Below are positions 6,860-14,283 of a stretch of DNA of 17,420 bases, piece by piece. Both the position numbers and the translations under genes were made by a program. Source of the stretch: Pelagibacteraceae bacterium AG-339-N18. Its GTDB lineage: Bacteria > Pseudomonadota > Alphaproteobacteria > Pelagibacterales > Pelagibacteraceae. The notes beneath the pieces were generated by a model. The model saw nothing but the letters and a program-made list of their open reading frames with translations, was not told the origin of the DNA and ran no database searches. The stretch is from positions 1 to 17,420 of the forward strand of contig QCAD01000012.1 in assembly GCA_003282055.1 (NCBI GenBank). Direction: 5' to 3'. The stretch's first letter is position 1; the number at the start of each line of letters is the position of its first letter.

Positions 6860-8107
6860 ATGTTTTCTATAGCATTAAAAAAATTTGAATATTTAAGAAA
6901 AACATCATTTAAATCAAAAGAATATGATCAAAGTGCATCAGATTTATTTGAGCTAATTTTAAGTAAAAAAATTAAAAAAAACCAAAAATTTTTTTTTGAG
7001 TTTCCCACAAATTTAATTTTGTTGATACTAAGCCTTTTGTCAGTCTTAAAAGTAAAAATTATGGGGGTAAAGAATGTGAATTATTTTATAGTTTTTAATG
7101 AAAAATTATATGATCCAAGAACAAATACGTATGTTTCAAAAATTAATCAAAAAAACTATTTAAATATAATTCGATCAAGCAATTTTATATTCGCGCTTAA
7201 AGCATTTTTTAAATATAAAAATGTATTCTTCCATCAAAGTGTAGTTTATTTTTCAAGATTATTTTTTTTTGAAAAAGAATTTTCTTTAAAAAAAAAATTT
7301 CTATTTATTCACAAATGCAATTTAAGAAAACAAATGATATATTTTAAATTATTTAAGTTTTTGAAAATTAAAAAACTTTTAATGATTGATGATTATAGAG
7401 AAATGCAGCATTTTATATCTATATGTAAAAAGCTTAAAATTTACTCAGTTGGCTTTATGCACTCAAGATTCTCAAAATTTAGAGTTTCCTTAAAATATGA
7501 GTGCTTTGACAAATATATTGTTTGGACAGATTATTTTAAGAGTAAATTGTTAAAGATTAACCCTAAGTATAAAAAAAAAATTTTAATTAATAATTTTAGA
7601 AATTTTAAGAGAATAAAAAAATATAAATTATCAAATAAATTAATAATTTTGTTTTTTTCAGATTCCATGATGGACTATAAGTCTGTTATTAAATATTTAG
7701 ATAAACTAAAAAATAAAGATATTGAAATCATAGTAAAACTTAAAAATAATCAATCAGAGAACATTAATTTTTTAAGATATATAAACAACAATCAACTTCT
7801 GAATGTATCGAATTTAAGTATTGATAGTATAATTAAGATTTACAAACCAAATTTTTTTGTAGCAACAAATTCCAATGTTTTATTGGAAGCAACTTTATAT
7901 GATTGTTATCCAATATTATTAAAAACAAGGAATGATTATTCATTTGATTTAATTGAAGATAATGTTGTAATTGAATATTCAGATAAAAATGATCCCAATT
8001 ATTTTTTACAAAATATTAAAAAAAATAAATTTATAAAAAATAGAATTTTTAACAAGGTATGGAAAACAAACAAAAAATTTACTAATCTTGGAAAGATCTT
8101 ATTATAA
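6860..8107 (+). CDS. Unrecognised protein, GT-B/CDP-glycerophosphotransferase-like surface glycan protein
   Basis: I do not recognise a named family with confidence. The protein has 415 residues and is very rich in Lys, Phe, Ile and Asn. It has one hydrophobic stretch (about 50-67) that may be a buried strand or membrane-associating helix, and no signal peptide. From about 196 the pattern VGFMHSRF, then FDKYIVWTDYFKSKLL (216-231), resembles the part of GT-B-fold glycosyltransferases and CDP-glycerol glycerophosphotransferases where a GxxH-type loop precedes a 'the man is visible as...' style segment for the donor domain. LLEATLYDCYPIL (341-353) fits the GT-B donor-binding region, where a Glu precedes a Gly-X-Pro-type turn. 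A glycosyl- or polyol-phosphate-transferase role fits the location, but no catalytic residue is certain. It lies 18 bp after the cyclase and 4 bp before a methyltransferase. Confidence 0.6.
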   Translation: MFSIALKKFEYLRKTSFKSKEYDQSASDLFELILSKKIKKNQKFFFEFPTNLILLILSLLSVLKVKIMGVKNVNYFIVFNEKLYDPRTNTYVSKINQKNYLNIIRSSNFIFALKAFFKYKNVFFHQSVVYFSRLFFFEKEFSLKKKFLFIHKCNLRKQMIYFKLFKFLKIKKLLMIDDYREMQHFISICKKLKIYSVGFMHSRFSKFRVSLKYECFDKYIVWTDYFKSKLLKINPKYKKKILINNFRNFKRIKKYKLSNKLIILFFSDSMMDYKSVIKYLDKLKNKDIEIIVKLKNNQSENINFLRYINNNQLLNVSNLSIDSIIKIYKPNFFVATNSNVLLEATLYDCYPILLKTRNDYSFDLIEDNVVIEYSDKNDPNYFLQNIKKNKFIKNRIFNKVWKTNKKFTNLGKILL

Positions 8108-8111
8108 AAAA

Positions 8112-8753
8112 ATGGGTATTTATAACTATTTTGAAACAAGGTTTTCAATCCTAAGATATAATTTTTCTAGTTATAGAAGATACTCAAATATTCTAAAAAT
8201 TATTTTAAATATCAAACCATCTAAAATTATAGAAATTGGAGTATATAAAGGAAAGAGATCAATAGAAATGATAAAAGCCGCTAAATCATTCAACTCGAAA
8301 ATAAGTTTTTATGGATTTGATTTATTTGAAATGTTTTATGAAAAAAAAGATATGATAGGAAAAGAGTTTAGCAAGTATCCAAGTAATAAAATTATTATAA
8401 AAGAAATTTTAAAAAAACATGCTGATGTTAATTTAATTAAAGGTAATACTCTGAAAACATTGCCAAAATTTAAAAAAAAAAATAAATTTGATTTTATTTT
8501 TATAGACGGTGGTCATTCATTAAAGACTATTAAAAATGATTGGAAATATATGAAAAAATTCATGCATAAAAATAGTGTTGTAGTTTTTGATGATTATTAT
8601 CTTGGAGACAAAAATATTATTAAAAAATTCGGCTGCAATAAATTGATTGAAAATTTATCAAAAGATTATCAAGTTAGTTTTTTAGAGCCTAAAGATTATA
8701 TACCTAGTTCAAAAATATATGTTCAATTGGTAAAGGTTGAGTTAAGAAAATGA
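8112..8753 (+). CDS. Class I SAM-dependent methyltransferase
   Basis: Protein of 213 residues with a single methyltransferase domain. Motif I is IIEIGVYKGKRS (39-50), where the Gly loop binds S-adenosylmethionine; an acidic residue ends strand 2 at GFDLF (68-72); FIFIDGGHS (128-136) and VVVFDDYY (156-163) are the later strands. The IDGGHS/DDY pattern is that of the Methyltransf_24 and TylF/cephalosporin-hydroxylase-like group, which often O-methylates sugars and can use a bound metal ion through these Asp residues. The ATG at 8112 follows the previous stop by 4 bp; a TTG at 8088 overlapping the previous gene is less likely. The last bases overlap the kinase start (ATGA, 8750-8753). An A11 run at 8472-8482 is in frame. 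It probably O-methylates a sugar of this glycan. Confidence 0.8.
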   Translation: MGIYNYFETRFSILRYNFSSYRRYSNILKIILNIKPSKIIEIGVYKGKRSIEMIKAAKSFNSKISFYGFDLFEMFYEKKDMIGKEFSKYPSNKIIIKEILKKHADVNLIKGNTLKTLPKFKKKNKFDFIFIDGGHSLKTIKNDWKYMKKFMHKNSVVVFDDYYLGDKNIIKKFGCNKLIENLSKDYQVSFLEPKDYIPSSKIYVQLVKVELRK

Positions 8754-9655
8754 TACTTGTTTGTGGTGACATTATTTTAGATGAAACCAGAGAATATAAA
8801 TCTATGAGACTCTCTCAAGAAGCACCTTTACCAATTTTAAATCTGTATAAAAAAAAATTTTTTTTAGGTGGAGCCTCAAATGTAGCAAATAATATAAAAA
8901 AACTATCTTCTAAAGTTTTCTTACTAGGGGTTGTTGGTAAGGACCAGAAAGGTTTTGAAATAAAAAGACTGCTTAAAAAGAACAAGATCGAAAACAAACT
9001 AATTGTTGATAAAAGATATAAAACTTCACATAAAAAAAGAGGTTACTTAGATAATAAAATGATTTTTAGAATAGATAATGATAATTCACAAAAAATTTTC
9101 ACTTCTCATGGCCAATTACTCCTTAAATTTGTAAAAAAGAATATTAAAAATTTTCAATTATTAGTGATTTCAGATTACGACAAGGGTTTTTTTAATCGAG
9201 AGTTTATAAAAAAAATATCTACAATATTTAGAAAAAATAGAAAATTGATTATAACAAATCCCAAGAAAAGAGATGTAACTTTTTATAATCATTCAAATAT
9301 CTTAGTACCCAATGAAAAAGAATTTAATAACTTTTTTGAAAAGAAACTCAATTTGAGTAAAAAATTACAGATTGTATTTAATAAAACAAAAGATATAGAG
9401 CATTTAATTGTAACTAGAGGATATAAAAATGTTCTTTATGCAAATAAAAACAAGAAATTAAAATATTTAAAAGTAAACAAAACTCAAAGTATAGATGTTA
9501 CTGGAGCTAGTGATACTTTTATAGCTACACTTTCAGTATATATAAATAATAGAAAAAATATTTATTTCGCAACTAAAAAAGCAATTATTGCATCAAAAAA
9601 AGTTATTAAAAAAAAATATACCTCATTTGTGAGTCTTCGAGAGATCGAAAAATAA
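8750..9655 (+). CDS. hldE1-like: PfkB-family sugar kinase, HldE1-type (heptose 7-phosphate kinase)
   Basis: Protein of 301 residues, matching the kinase half of bifunctional HldE (RfaE). The kinase phosphorylates D-glycero-D-manno-heptose 7-phosphate at C1 using ATP. Seen are CGDIILDE (5-12), SQEAPLPIL (22-30, like SPEAPVPV in HldE), the ribokinase-type GGASNVANN (40-48), SDYDKG (141-146), the VPNEKEF segment (186-192) and the anion-hole/catalytic DVTGASD (249-255) with Asp255 as base. The second Gly of the usual GAGD is Ser254 here. The nucleotidyltransferase half is a separate gene 6 bp downstream, so HldE is split as in HldA/HldC systems. Its ATG overlaps the methyltransferase stop by 4 bp. 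With GmhA, GmhB and the downstream gene it completes a nucleotide-heptose pathway. Assignment is good; anomer and donor form (ADP or GDP) cannot be read from the sequence. Confidence 0.86.
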   Translation: MILVCGDIILDETREYKSMRLSQEAPLPILNLYKKKFFLGGASNVANNIKKLSSKVFLLGVVGKDQKGFEIKRLLKKNKIENKLIVDKRYKTSHKKRGYLDNKMIFRIDNDNSQKIFTSHGQLLLKFVKKNIKNFQLLVISDYDKGFFNREFIKKISTIFRKNRKLIITNPKKRDVTFYNHSNILVPNEKEFNNFFEKKLNLSKKLQIVFNKTKDIEHLIVTRGYKNVLYANKNKKLKYLKVNKTQSIDVTGASDTFIATLSVYINNRKNIYFATKKAIIASKKVIKKKYTSFVSLREIEK

Positions 9656-9661
9656 AAAGTT

Positions 9662-10105
9662 GTGAACGATATTACAAAAATAAAAAATCAAAAAAAAAGA
9701 AATAAAATTGGAGTTACTAATGGGTGCTTTGATTTATTGCACAGAGGTCATATATTTTCATTAAAACAATGTAAAAATTATTGTAATAAATTAATTGTTC
9801 TCTTGAATTCTGATAAATCAGTAAGAAGAATTAAAGGAAAAGGAAGACCAATTCAAAATGAAAAATTAAGAAAAAAAAATTTATTAAAGTCAAAATTTGT
9901 TGATAAGGTAATTATTTTCAATCAATCAACTCCATTTAAAGTTATTAAAAAATTAAAACCTGATTATCTTTTTAAAGGAAGTGATTATAGAAATAAAAAG
10001 ATAATTGGAAAAAAACATGTTAAATCATATGGAGGTGAAGTAATAATCCTGAAAAATTTAAAAGGAATTAGCACTACAAAAATGATTAAAAAATTCGATT
10101 ATTAA
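9662..10105 (+). CDS. hldE2-like: HldE2/RfaE2-type heptose 1-phosphate nucleotidyltransferase
   Basis: Protein of 147 residues, the size of a stand-alone RfaE domain II. It transfers a nucleotide (AMP from ATP in the classical enzyme) to heptose 1-phosphate, giving ADP-heptose. Motifs are TNGCFDLLHRGH (19-30) with the HxGH nucleotidyltransferase signature, LLNSDKSVRRIKG (47-59), the RPI turn (62-64), PDYLFKGSDY (100-109) and the ISTTKMI segment (136-142), where Ser-Thr-Thr binds phosphate. The start codon is GTG (9662); no ATG lies before the HxGH motif and the 6-bp spacing to the kinase fits an operon. The kinase and this gene together equal one HldE protein. The GT9 gene follows after 22 bp, matching the expected user of ADP-heptose. 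Function is firm, although a GDP- or CDP-specific variant cannot be excluded. Confidence 0.88.
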   Translation: MNDITKIKNQKKRNKIGVTNGCFDLLHRGHIFSLKQCKNYCNKLIVLLNSDKSVRRIKGKGRPIQNEKLRKKNLLKSKFVDKVIIFNQSTPFKVIKKLKPDYLFKGSDYRNKKIIGKKHVKSYGGEVIILKNLKGISTTKMIKKFDY

Positions 10106-10127
10106 AGTTAAATTTTTTGAAACAGAA

Positions 10128-11069
10128 ATGATTTATAGAAATCTAAAAAAAATACTAAAGCATTTATTTAAAAATAAACTTAATAATTTTTTGGCAAAAA
10201 AAAATATGATTGTGATTTTCAGAAATGGCTCAGCTATTGGAGATCATGTTTATATGTCAAGTATACTAAAAAAAATAGCAAATAGAGGGATTAAGATAAT
10301 ACTATTCTCAAATTATTATGAACTTTTTTTAAATAACAATAGAGTTTATAGGCTTTATCAAATTAATTCCAGAAATATCATTTGGTTCTTTTTGAACATT
10401 TTTAAAGGAAAAAATATTTTAGAATTCAGAAGTGATAAAGATCAAAATAATGAAAAACACTTTTTGTTTTTTCATCAAGATAAAAAAGTTCATATTGCAG
10501 AAGCAAGCTCTCAACATTTTAATTTAGATTTAGATACTAATCCTTTAAAAAATGAATTTTTTTTTGATGAAGAAGAGCTTGAGAATTACAGCAAAACTAT
10601 AAAGCTTCCAAATAAATTTGCCCTGATACAATCAACTTCAAAAAAAACTTTTACTTCAAATAAAGAATGGGATTTTAATGGTATGCAAGCAATAGTGAAT
10701 CATTTTACTAATATAAATTGGATACAAGTTGGTCGAACCGACGAACCTATCTTACAAAATTGTTCTCAATTATTTGATCTAAACTTAAGAAAATTAGCTT
10801 ATATAATTTCTAAATCACAATTTTTAGTTACGTATGAAGGTTTGTTTAATCATTTTGCATCTTGCTTTGATAAAAAAATTTTTGTTATTCATACAGGATT
10901 TTTACCGGTAGAATCTTTCAAATATGTTAATAGTATAATTATAGAAAATAATAAAAATTATCCATGTTTTCCATGCTATGACCTTAATTGTAAAAAACAT
11001 CAAGATCTAACAAAAAAAAATATTAAAGTAGAAGATGTTCTCCACAAAATTGAAAAAAACATTTTATGA
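10128..11069 (+). CDS. GT9-family glycosyltransferase (ADP-heptose:LPS heptosyltransferase-like)
   Basis: Protein of 313 residues with the GT9 layout. FRNGSAIGDHVYMSSIL (31-47) is the N-terminal loop of heptosyltransferases, where a GxIGD-type Asp is catalytic. The central KTFTSNKEWDF (173-183), WIQVGRTDEP (198-207) and the donor-site segment YEGLFNHFASCF (236-247) match the second Rossmann domain. The C-terminal cysteines Cys280, Cys283 and Cys288 (YPCFPCYDLNC) match a Cys cluster often seen in this family. GT9 proteins transfer L-glycero- or D-glycero-D-manno-heptose from ADP-heptose to Kdo or heptose in the inner core, on the cytoplasmic face. It follows the heptose nucleotidyltransferase by 22 bp and would be the natural user of that product. 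Lys/Asn enrichment makes it diverge from model enzymes, so the acceptor is unknown. Confidence 0.8.
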   Translation: MIYRNLKKILKHLFKNKLNNFLAKKNMIVIFRNGSAIGDHVYMSSILKKIANRGIKIILFSNYYELFLNNNRVYRLYQINSRNIIWFFLNIFKGKNILEFRSDKDQNNEKHFLFFHQDKKVHIAEASSQHFNLDLDTNPLKNEFFFDEEELENYSKTIKLPNKFALIQSTSKKTFTSNKEWDFNGMQAIVNHFTNINWIQVGRTDEPILQNCSQLFDLNLRKLAYIISKSQFLVTYEGLFNHFASCFDKKIFVIHTGFLPVESFKYVNSIIIENNKNYPCFPCYDLNCKKHQDLTKKNIKVEDVLHKIEKNIL

Positions 11070-11088
11070 ACTATAAATCATAATCTTT

Positions 11089-12309
11089 ATGAAAAAAAAT
11101 AAGATAAATAAAAAAATTATCCCATCAATAATAGGTTTAGGGTATGTAGGACTACCGATATTTTTAAGATTAAACAAAAAATTTAAAACAATTGGATTTG
11201 ATATAGATAAATCAAGAATAGAACAACTCTCTAAAAAAAGAGATACGAATAAAGAGTTTAATAAAAATAAATTGGCTCTTTATAATAAATCTTTATACTC
11301 TTCTGAAATTAAAGATCTAAAAAAATCAAACTTTTACATAGTGACAGTGCCTACACCAATCTTTAAAAATAATACTCCAGATTTAAGAAATTTAGTAAAC
11401 GTTTCAAATACATTAAAAAAAATTGTGAAAAAAGAAGATATAATTTTCTTTGAATCAACAGTTTACCCAGGTGTTACAGAAAAAATTTGTGTCCCAATCA
11501 TAGAAAGTGGATCAAATCTAAAAAATAACAAAGATTTTTTTGTGGGTTATTCGCCAGAAAGAATAAATCCTGGCGATCAAAATCATAGCATTGAAAAAAT
11601 TAATAAAATTGTAGCTATTAAAAAAGATAAATTAGATAAAGCTAAATTGGTTTATAAATATTTAGCTAAAAAATTAATATTGACAGATAAGGTTCAAGAG
11701 GCAGAGGCTTCAAAAGTTATAGAAAATATTCAAAGAGATTTAAATATTGGACTTATGAATGAAATCTATCAAGTATGCTTAAAATCAAATATAAACTTTA
11801 AAAATGTCATTAAATTAGCAGGCTCAAAATGGAATTTTATAAAATATAATCCAGGATTGGTTGGGGGGCATTGTTTACCTGTAGATCCTTACTATTTCTC
11901 ATGGTTTGCAAAGAAATTAAAATTAGATACAAAAATTATTCTTGCTGGAAGAAAAACGAATAATGATATGATTAAATTTTCAAAAAAAATAATCATTCAA
12001 AAATTAAAACAGTACGGTCTTAATCCAAAAAAGATTAGAGTTTTAATTTTAGGACTTACATATAAACAAAATGTTGCAGATTTAAGAAACTCATTGTCAA
12101 TTAAAGTATTTGAGTCTCTCAAAAATAATTTTAGAAAATTGTCCTCATATGATCCAATGATTGATAAAAAATTTAGTAAAAAATATTCGTTAATTAATAG
12201 AAATGAAATTAAAAATTTTGATGCTTATATTGTTTTAACTAAACACAATTCTTTTAAATCAATATATAAATTGATGAGTAAAAAAATTCTTATTGATATA
12301 TTTTCTTAA
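11089..12309 (+). CDS. wbpA/tviB-like: Nucleotide-sugar dehydrogenase, WbpA/TviB type (UDP-HexNAc 6-dehydrogenase)
   Basis: Protein of 406 residues, complete. The N-terminal NAD domain starts IIGLGYVGLP (14-23), with FDID (37-40) binding the ribose and VTVPTP (85-90) next. ESTVYPGVTE (122-131) and SPERINPGD (155-163) follow. The central domain has KVIENIQRDLN (209-219), and the catalytic loop VGGHCLPVDPYY (258-269) holds Cys262. The C-terminal domain has LGLTYKQNVADLRNS (321-335). The TVYPGVTE, SPERINPGD and NVADLRNS signatures are those of the UDP-N-acetylglucosamine/UDP-N-acetylmannosamine 6-dehydrogenases (WbpA, TviB, WecC) rather than UDP-glucose dehydrogenase. It oxidises C6 twice to give a UDP-N-acetylhexosaminuronic acid for a capsule or O-antigen. 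The stop is 1 bp before the next ATG. A second dehydrogenase is at 3-323. Substrate assignment within the group is likely but not certain. Confidence 0.92.
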   Translation: MKKNKINKKIIPSIIGLGYVGLPIFLRLNKKFKTIGFDIDKSRIEQLSKKRDTNKEFNKNKLALYNKSLYSSEIKDLKKSNFYIVTVPTPIFKNNTPDLRNLVNVSNTLKKIVKKEDIIFFESTVYPGVTEKICVPIIESGSNLKNNKDFFVGYSPERINPGDQNHSIEKINKIVAIKKDKLDKAKLVYKYLAKKLILTDKVQEAEASKVIENIQRDLNIGLMNEIYQVCLKSNINFKNVIKLAGSKWNFIKYNPGLVGGHCLPVDPYYFSWFAKKLKLDTKIILAGRKTNNDMIKFSKKIIIQKLKQYGLNPKKIRVLILGLTYKQNVADLRNSLSIKVFESLKNNFRKLSSYDPMIDKKFSKKYSLINRNEIKNFDAYIVLTKHNSFKSIYKLMSKKILIDIFS

Positions 12310-12310
12310 G

Positions 12311-13402
12311 ATGAAAATATTTTATATTGCAGATTTTATTTTACCTACAAATAGAGCGTATGCTATTCACGTATTTAAAATGTTAGATGGGTTTTGCAGC
12401 CATGGTTATAAATCATGTCTATTTATTCCTTTTTTTGATAAAAAAAAATTAAATAAAACATTGAATTTTTTTGATTTAAAAAATAAAAATTCTATATCAG
12501 TAAAAAGAGTTTTTAAAAAGATAGTTGTAATTAACTTTATATATAGAATATTTTTTGGTTTTAAAGTAGCTAAGGAAATAAAAAATTTTCAAGAAAAAAA
12601 CTTAGTGATTACGAGAAGTTTAATAGCAAGTATTTTTTTAAGCTTATTTAAAGTCAAACATTTTTTAGAAATCCATCAGGAATTAAAGGGCTTAACAAAA
12701 TATCTTCTAATCAATATGAACTTTATTAATTCAAGGTACATAATCAAAAATATATTTATTTCAAAATCTTTGGCAAATTTTTATAGAAAAAAAACTTTAA
12801 GATATAAAGTTCTTCATGATGCAGTTGATATATCCAAATTTAAAAAAAAAAAGATTAAGAAAGTGAAAAAGATATCCTATGTTGGAAGCTTTTACAAAGG
12901 AAGGGGGATAGATTTAATTTTTAAAATAGCAAATGATTTAAAAAATTTTAATTTTTATTTATATGGAAAAAGAAATGAAAAATTTAAAGATATTCCACAA
13001 AATGTTTTTTTAAAAAATTTTGTAAATCAATCAAAAATACCAACTATTCTTCAAAATTCAGATTTACTTTTACTACCTTATTCCACAAAGGTTTATATTT
13101 CGTCAGATAAAAAAAGCTCTGATAATTCTCGATTTATGTCTCCGTTAAAATTATTCGAGTCTCTTGCTAGCGGAACTCCAATTATTTGTTCTAATATTAA
13201 GGTTTTAAGAGAAATCTTAAAAGATAACTATAATTCAATTTTGGTAAAAAATTTTGAGGATAAAAATAATTGGATTAGTAAAATAAAAAAAATTCAAAAA
13301 AATACTAAAAAATTAAAATTTTTATCCAATAATGCTTTAATAACCTCTAAGAATTATACTTGGTCAAAAAGAACAAGAACTTTTTTGGATATGTACAAAT
13401 AA
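12311..13402 (+). CDS. GT4-family glycosyltransferase
   Basis: Protein of 363 residues with the GT-B fold of GT4/glycosyltransferase group 1. The N-terminal acceptor domain begins MKIFYIADF and a HVFKMLDGF helix (20-28). The linker HDAVD (169-173) introduces the donor domain, which opens YVGSFYKGRGID (190-201). The donor-binding EX7E motif is clear: Glu283 in SPLKLFESLASGTPIIC (277-293), with Glu301 in LREIL contributing. It retains the anomeric configuration and uses a nucleotide sugar. The ATG at 12311 is 1 bp after the dehydrogenase stop, so it may use that uronic-acid donor; upstream in-frame starts would only add residues overlapping the dehydrogenase. An A11 run at 12842-12852 stays in frame. 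Its TAA (13400-13402) touches the stop of the convergent TylF-type gene. Family sure; linkage unknown. Confidence 0.88.
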   Translation: MKIFYIADFILPTNRAYAIHVFKMLDGFCSHGYKSCLFIPFFDKKKLNKTLNFFDLKNKNSISVKRVFKKIVVINFIYRIFFGFKVAKEIKNFQEKNLVITRSLIASIFLSLFKVKHFLEIHQELKGLTKYLLINMNFINSRYIIKNIFISKSLANFYRKKTLRYKVLHDAVDISKFKKKKIKKVKKISYVGSFYKGRGIDLIFKIANDLKNFNFYLYGKRNEKFKDIPQNVFLKNFVNQSKIPTILQNSDLLLLPYSTKVYISSDKKSSDNSRFMSPLKLFESLASGTPIICSNIKVLREILKDNYNSILVKNFEDKNNWISKIKKIQKNTKKLKFLSNNALITSKNYTWSKRTRTFLDMYK

Positions 13403-14173
13403 TTAATTATCTTTTATTAAAAGTCTGGTGCCGTAATCAATACGATGTAGAAATTGGAAATTATTTTTCAAATCAAAATATTCATCAACAGCTTTTTGAG
13501 AACCTTTCCAATGACCATAGTCATCAATAATCAATATCCCACCTTTAGAAAGTCTAGGATATAAAATTTCAAGTTCTTTTTTTGTCGACTCGTAAAAATC
13601 TGTATCAAGTCTTAATAAAGATATCTTTTGTGGAAGGTTATTAATATTATCTAATGTGTCTTCTACCTTTCCTTTGATAAATGAAAAATTGTTCAAAAAA
13701 TTTTTATCAAATTTCCCAATATTTTTTTTTACTTCTTCTAAACTTCCGTAACACCACTTTTCATTACTTTTTTTGTAATCTGAAAAAGTTTTATCTGCTG
13801 AAACATCTTTTAAATCCATGTCAAATTCTGTAGGTTCTGACATTCCATCAAATGTATCATATGCAAAGATTTTCTTATGCAGATTTAGTTTTTGCATAAT
13901 ATGATTCATGAGTATTAAGTTGCCACCTTTGAATACCCCACATTCTACGAAATCTCCCTCAATTTTCTTTTTGGAAATATAATTAATAGATTGAATTATT
14001 GACCAATGCGCTGCAGGAGGACACATAGAATAACCTTCTAAACCTTTAATGAAATTCAATTCATCCTTACTTACTTCCGGAATAAGATTTACTTGACGTT
14101 CATACCAATCATTTTTATGAACAATTCTAAAATTAGTAAATTTAAAGATACTTTGAATAATTTTTTTTATCAT
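13403..14173 (-). CDS. TylF/MycF-family O-methyltransferase
   Basis: Protein of 256 residues; the TylF/MycF/NovP family methylates sugar hydroxyls in macrolides and polysaccharides in a Mg2+-dependent way. SAM binding is in DFVECGVFKGGN (74-85), where ECGV-KGG is diagnostic; YDTFDGMSEP (105-114) follows. The metal site is LRLDTDFYEST (187-197) with Asp190 and Asp192, plus LIIDDYGHW (214-222) with Asp217 and Asp218. The N-terminal region up to 60, with CPPAAHWSI, matches the substrate lid of the family. The start at 14173 fits the family length. It lies 110 bp after the zinc-ribbon methyltransferase of the same strand, so it may have its own promoter. The stop abuts that of the plus-strand GT4 gene, with no room for separate terminators. 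Family assignment is strong; sugar substrate is unknown. Confidence 0.92.
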   Translation of the reverse strand: MIKKIIQSIFKFTNFRIVHKNDWYERQVNLIPEVSKDELNFIKGLEGYSMCPPAAHWSIIQSINYISKKKIEGDFVECGVFKGGNLILMNHIMQKLNLHKKIFAYDTFDGMSEPTEFDMDLKDVSADKTFSDYKKSNEKWCYGSLEEVKKNIGKFDKNFLNNFSFIKGKVEDTLDNINNLPQKISLLRLDTDFYESTKKELEILYPRLSKGGILIIDDYGHWKGSQKAVDEYFDLKNNFQFLHRIDYGTRLLIKDN

Positions 14174-14283
14174 ATCATTTAAACATTAATTATCTGAACA
14201 ACACATTGAGGATTTCCATTGTTTGAAAATGCTCGATATTTTATTGAGTAGAAATTTCGTTATATTTTTCATTACTTGTTTAA
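14174..14283. other. Intergenic gap between two minus-strand methyltransferases with a small hairpin
   Basis: This 110-bp gap is far larger than the other gaps in the minus-strand array (5-14 bp). It contains one small inverted repeat, CTCGATA (14232-14238) and TATTGAG (14242-14248), with a 3-base loop and one G-T pair on the plus strand (an A-C mismatch on the minus strand). No T-run follows on the minus strand, so it is not a good terminator for the upstream operon. A promoter for the TylF-type gene may lie here, but no -35/-10 pair convinces. Confidence 0.3.

Noticed and set aside
8815..8997. Minus-strand open frame of 60 residues opposite the kinase gene
   Set aside because: It sits inside the conserved kinase N-terminal domain and has no support.
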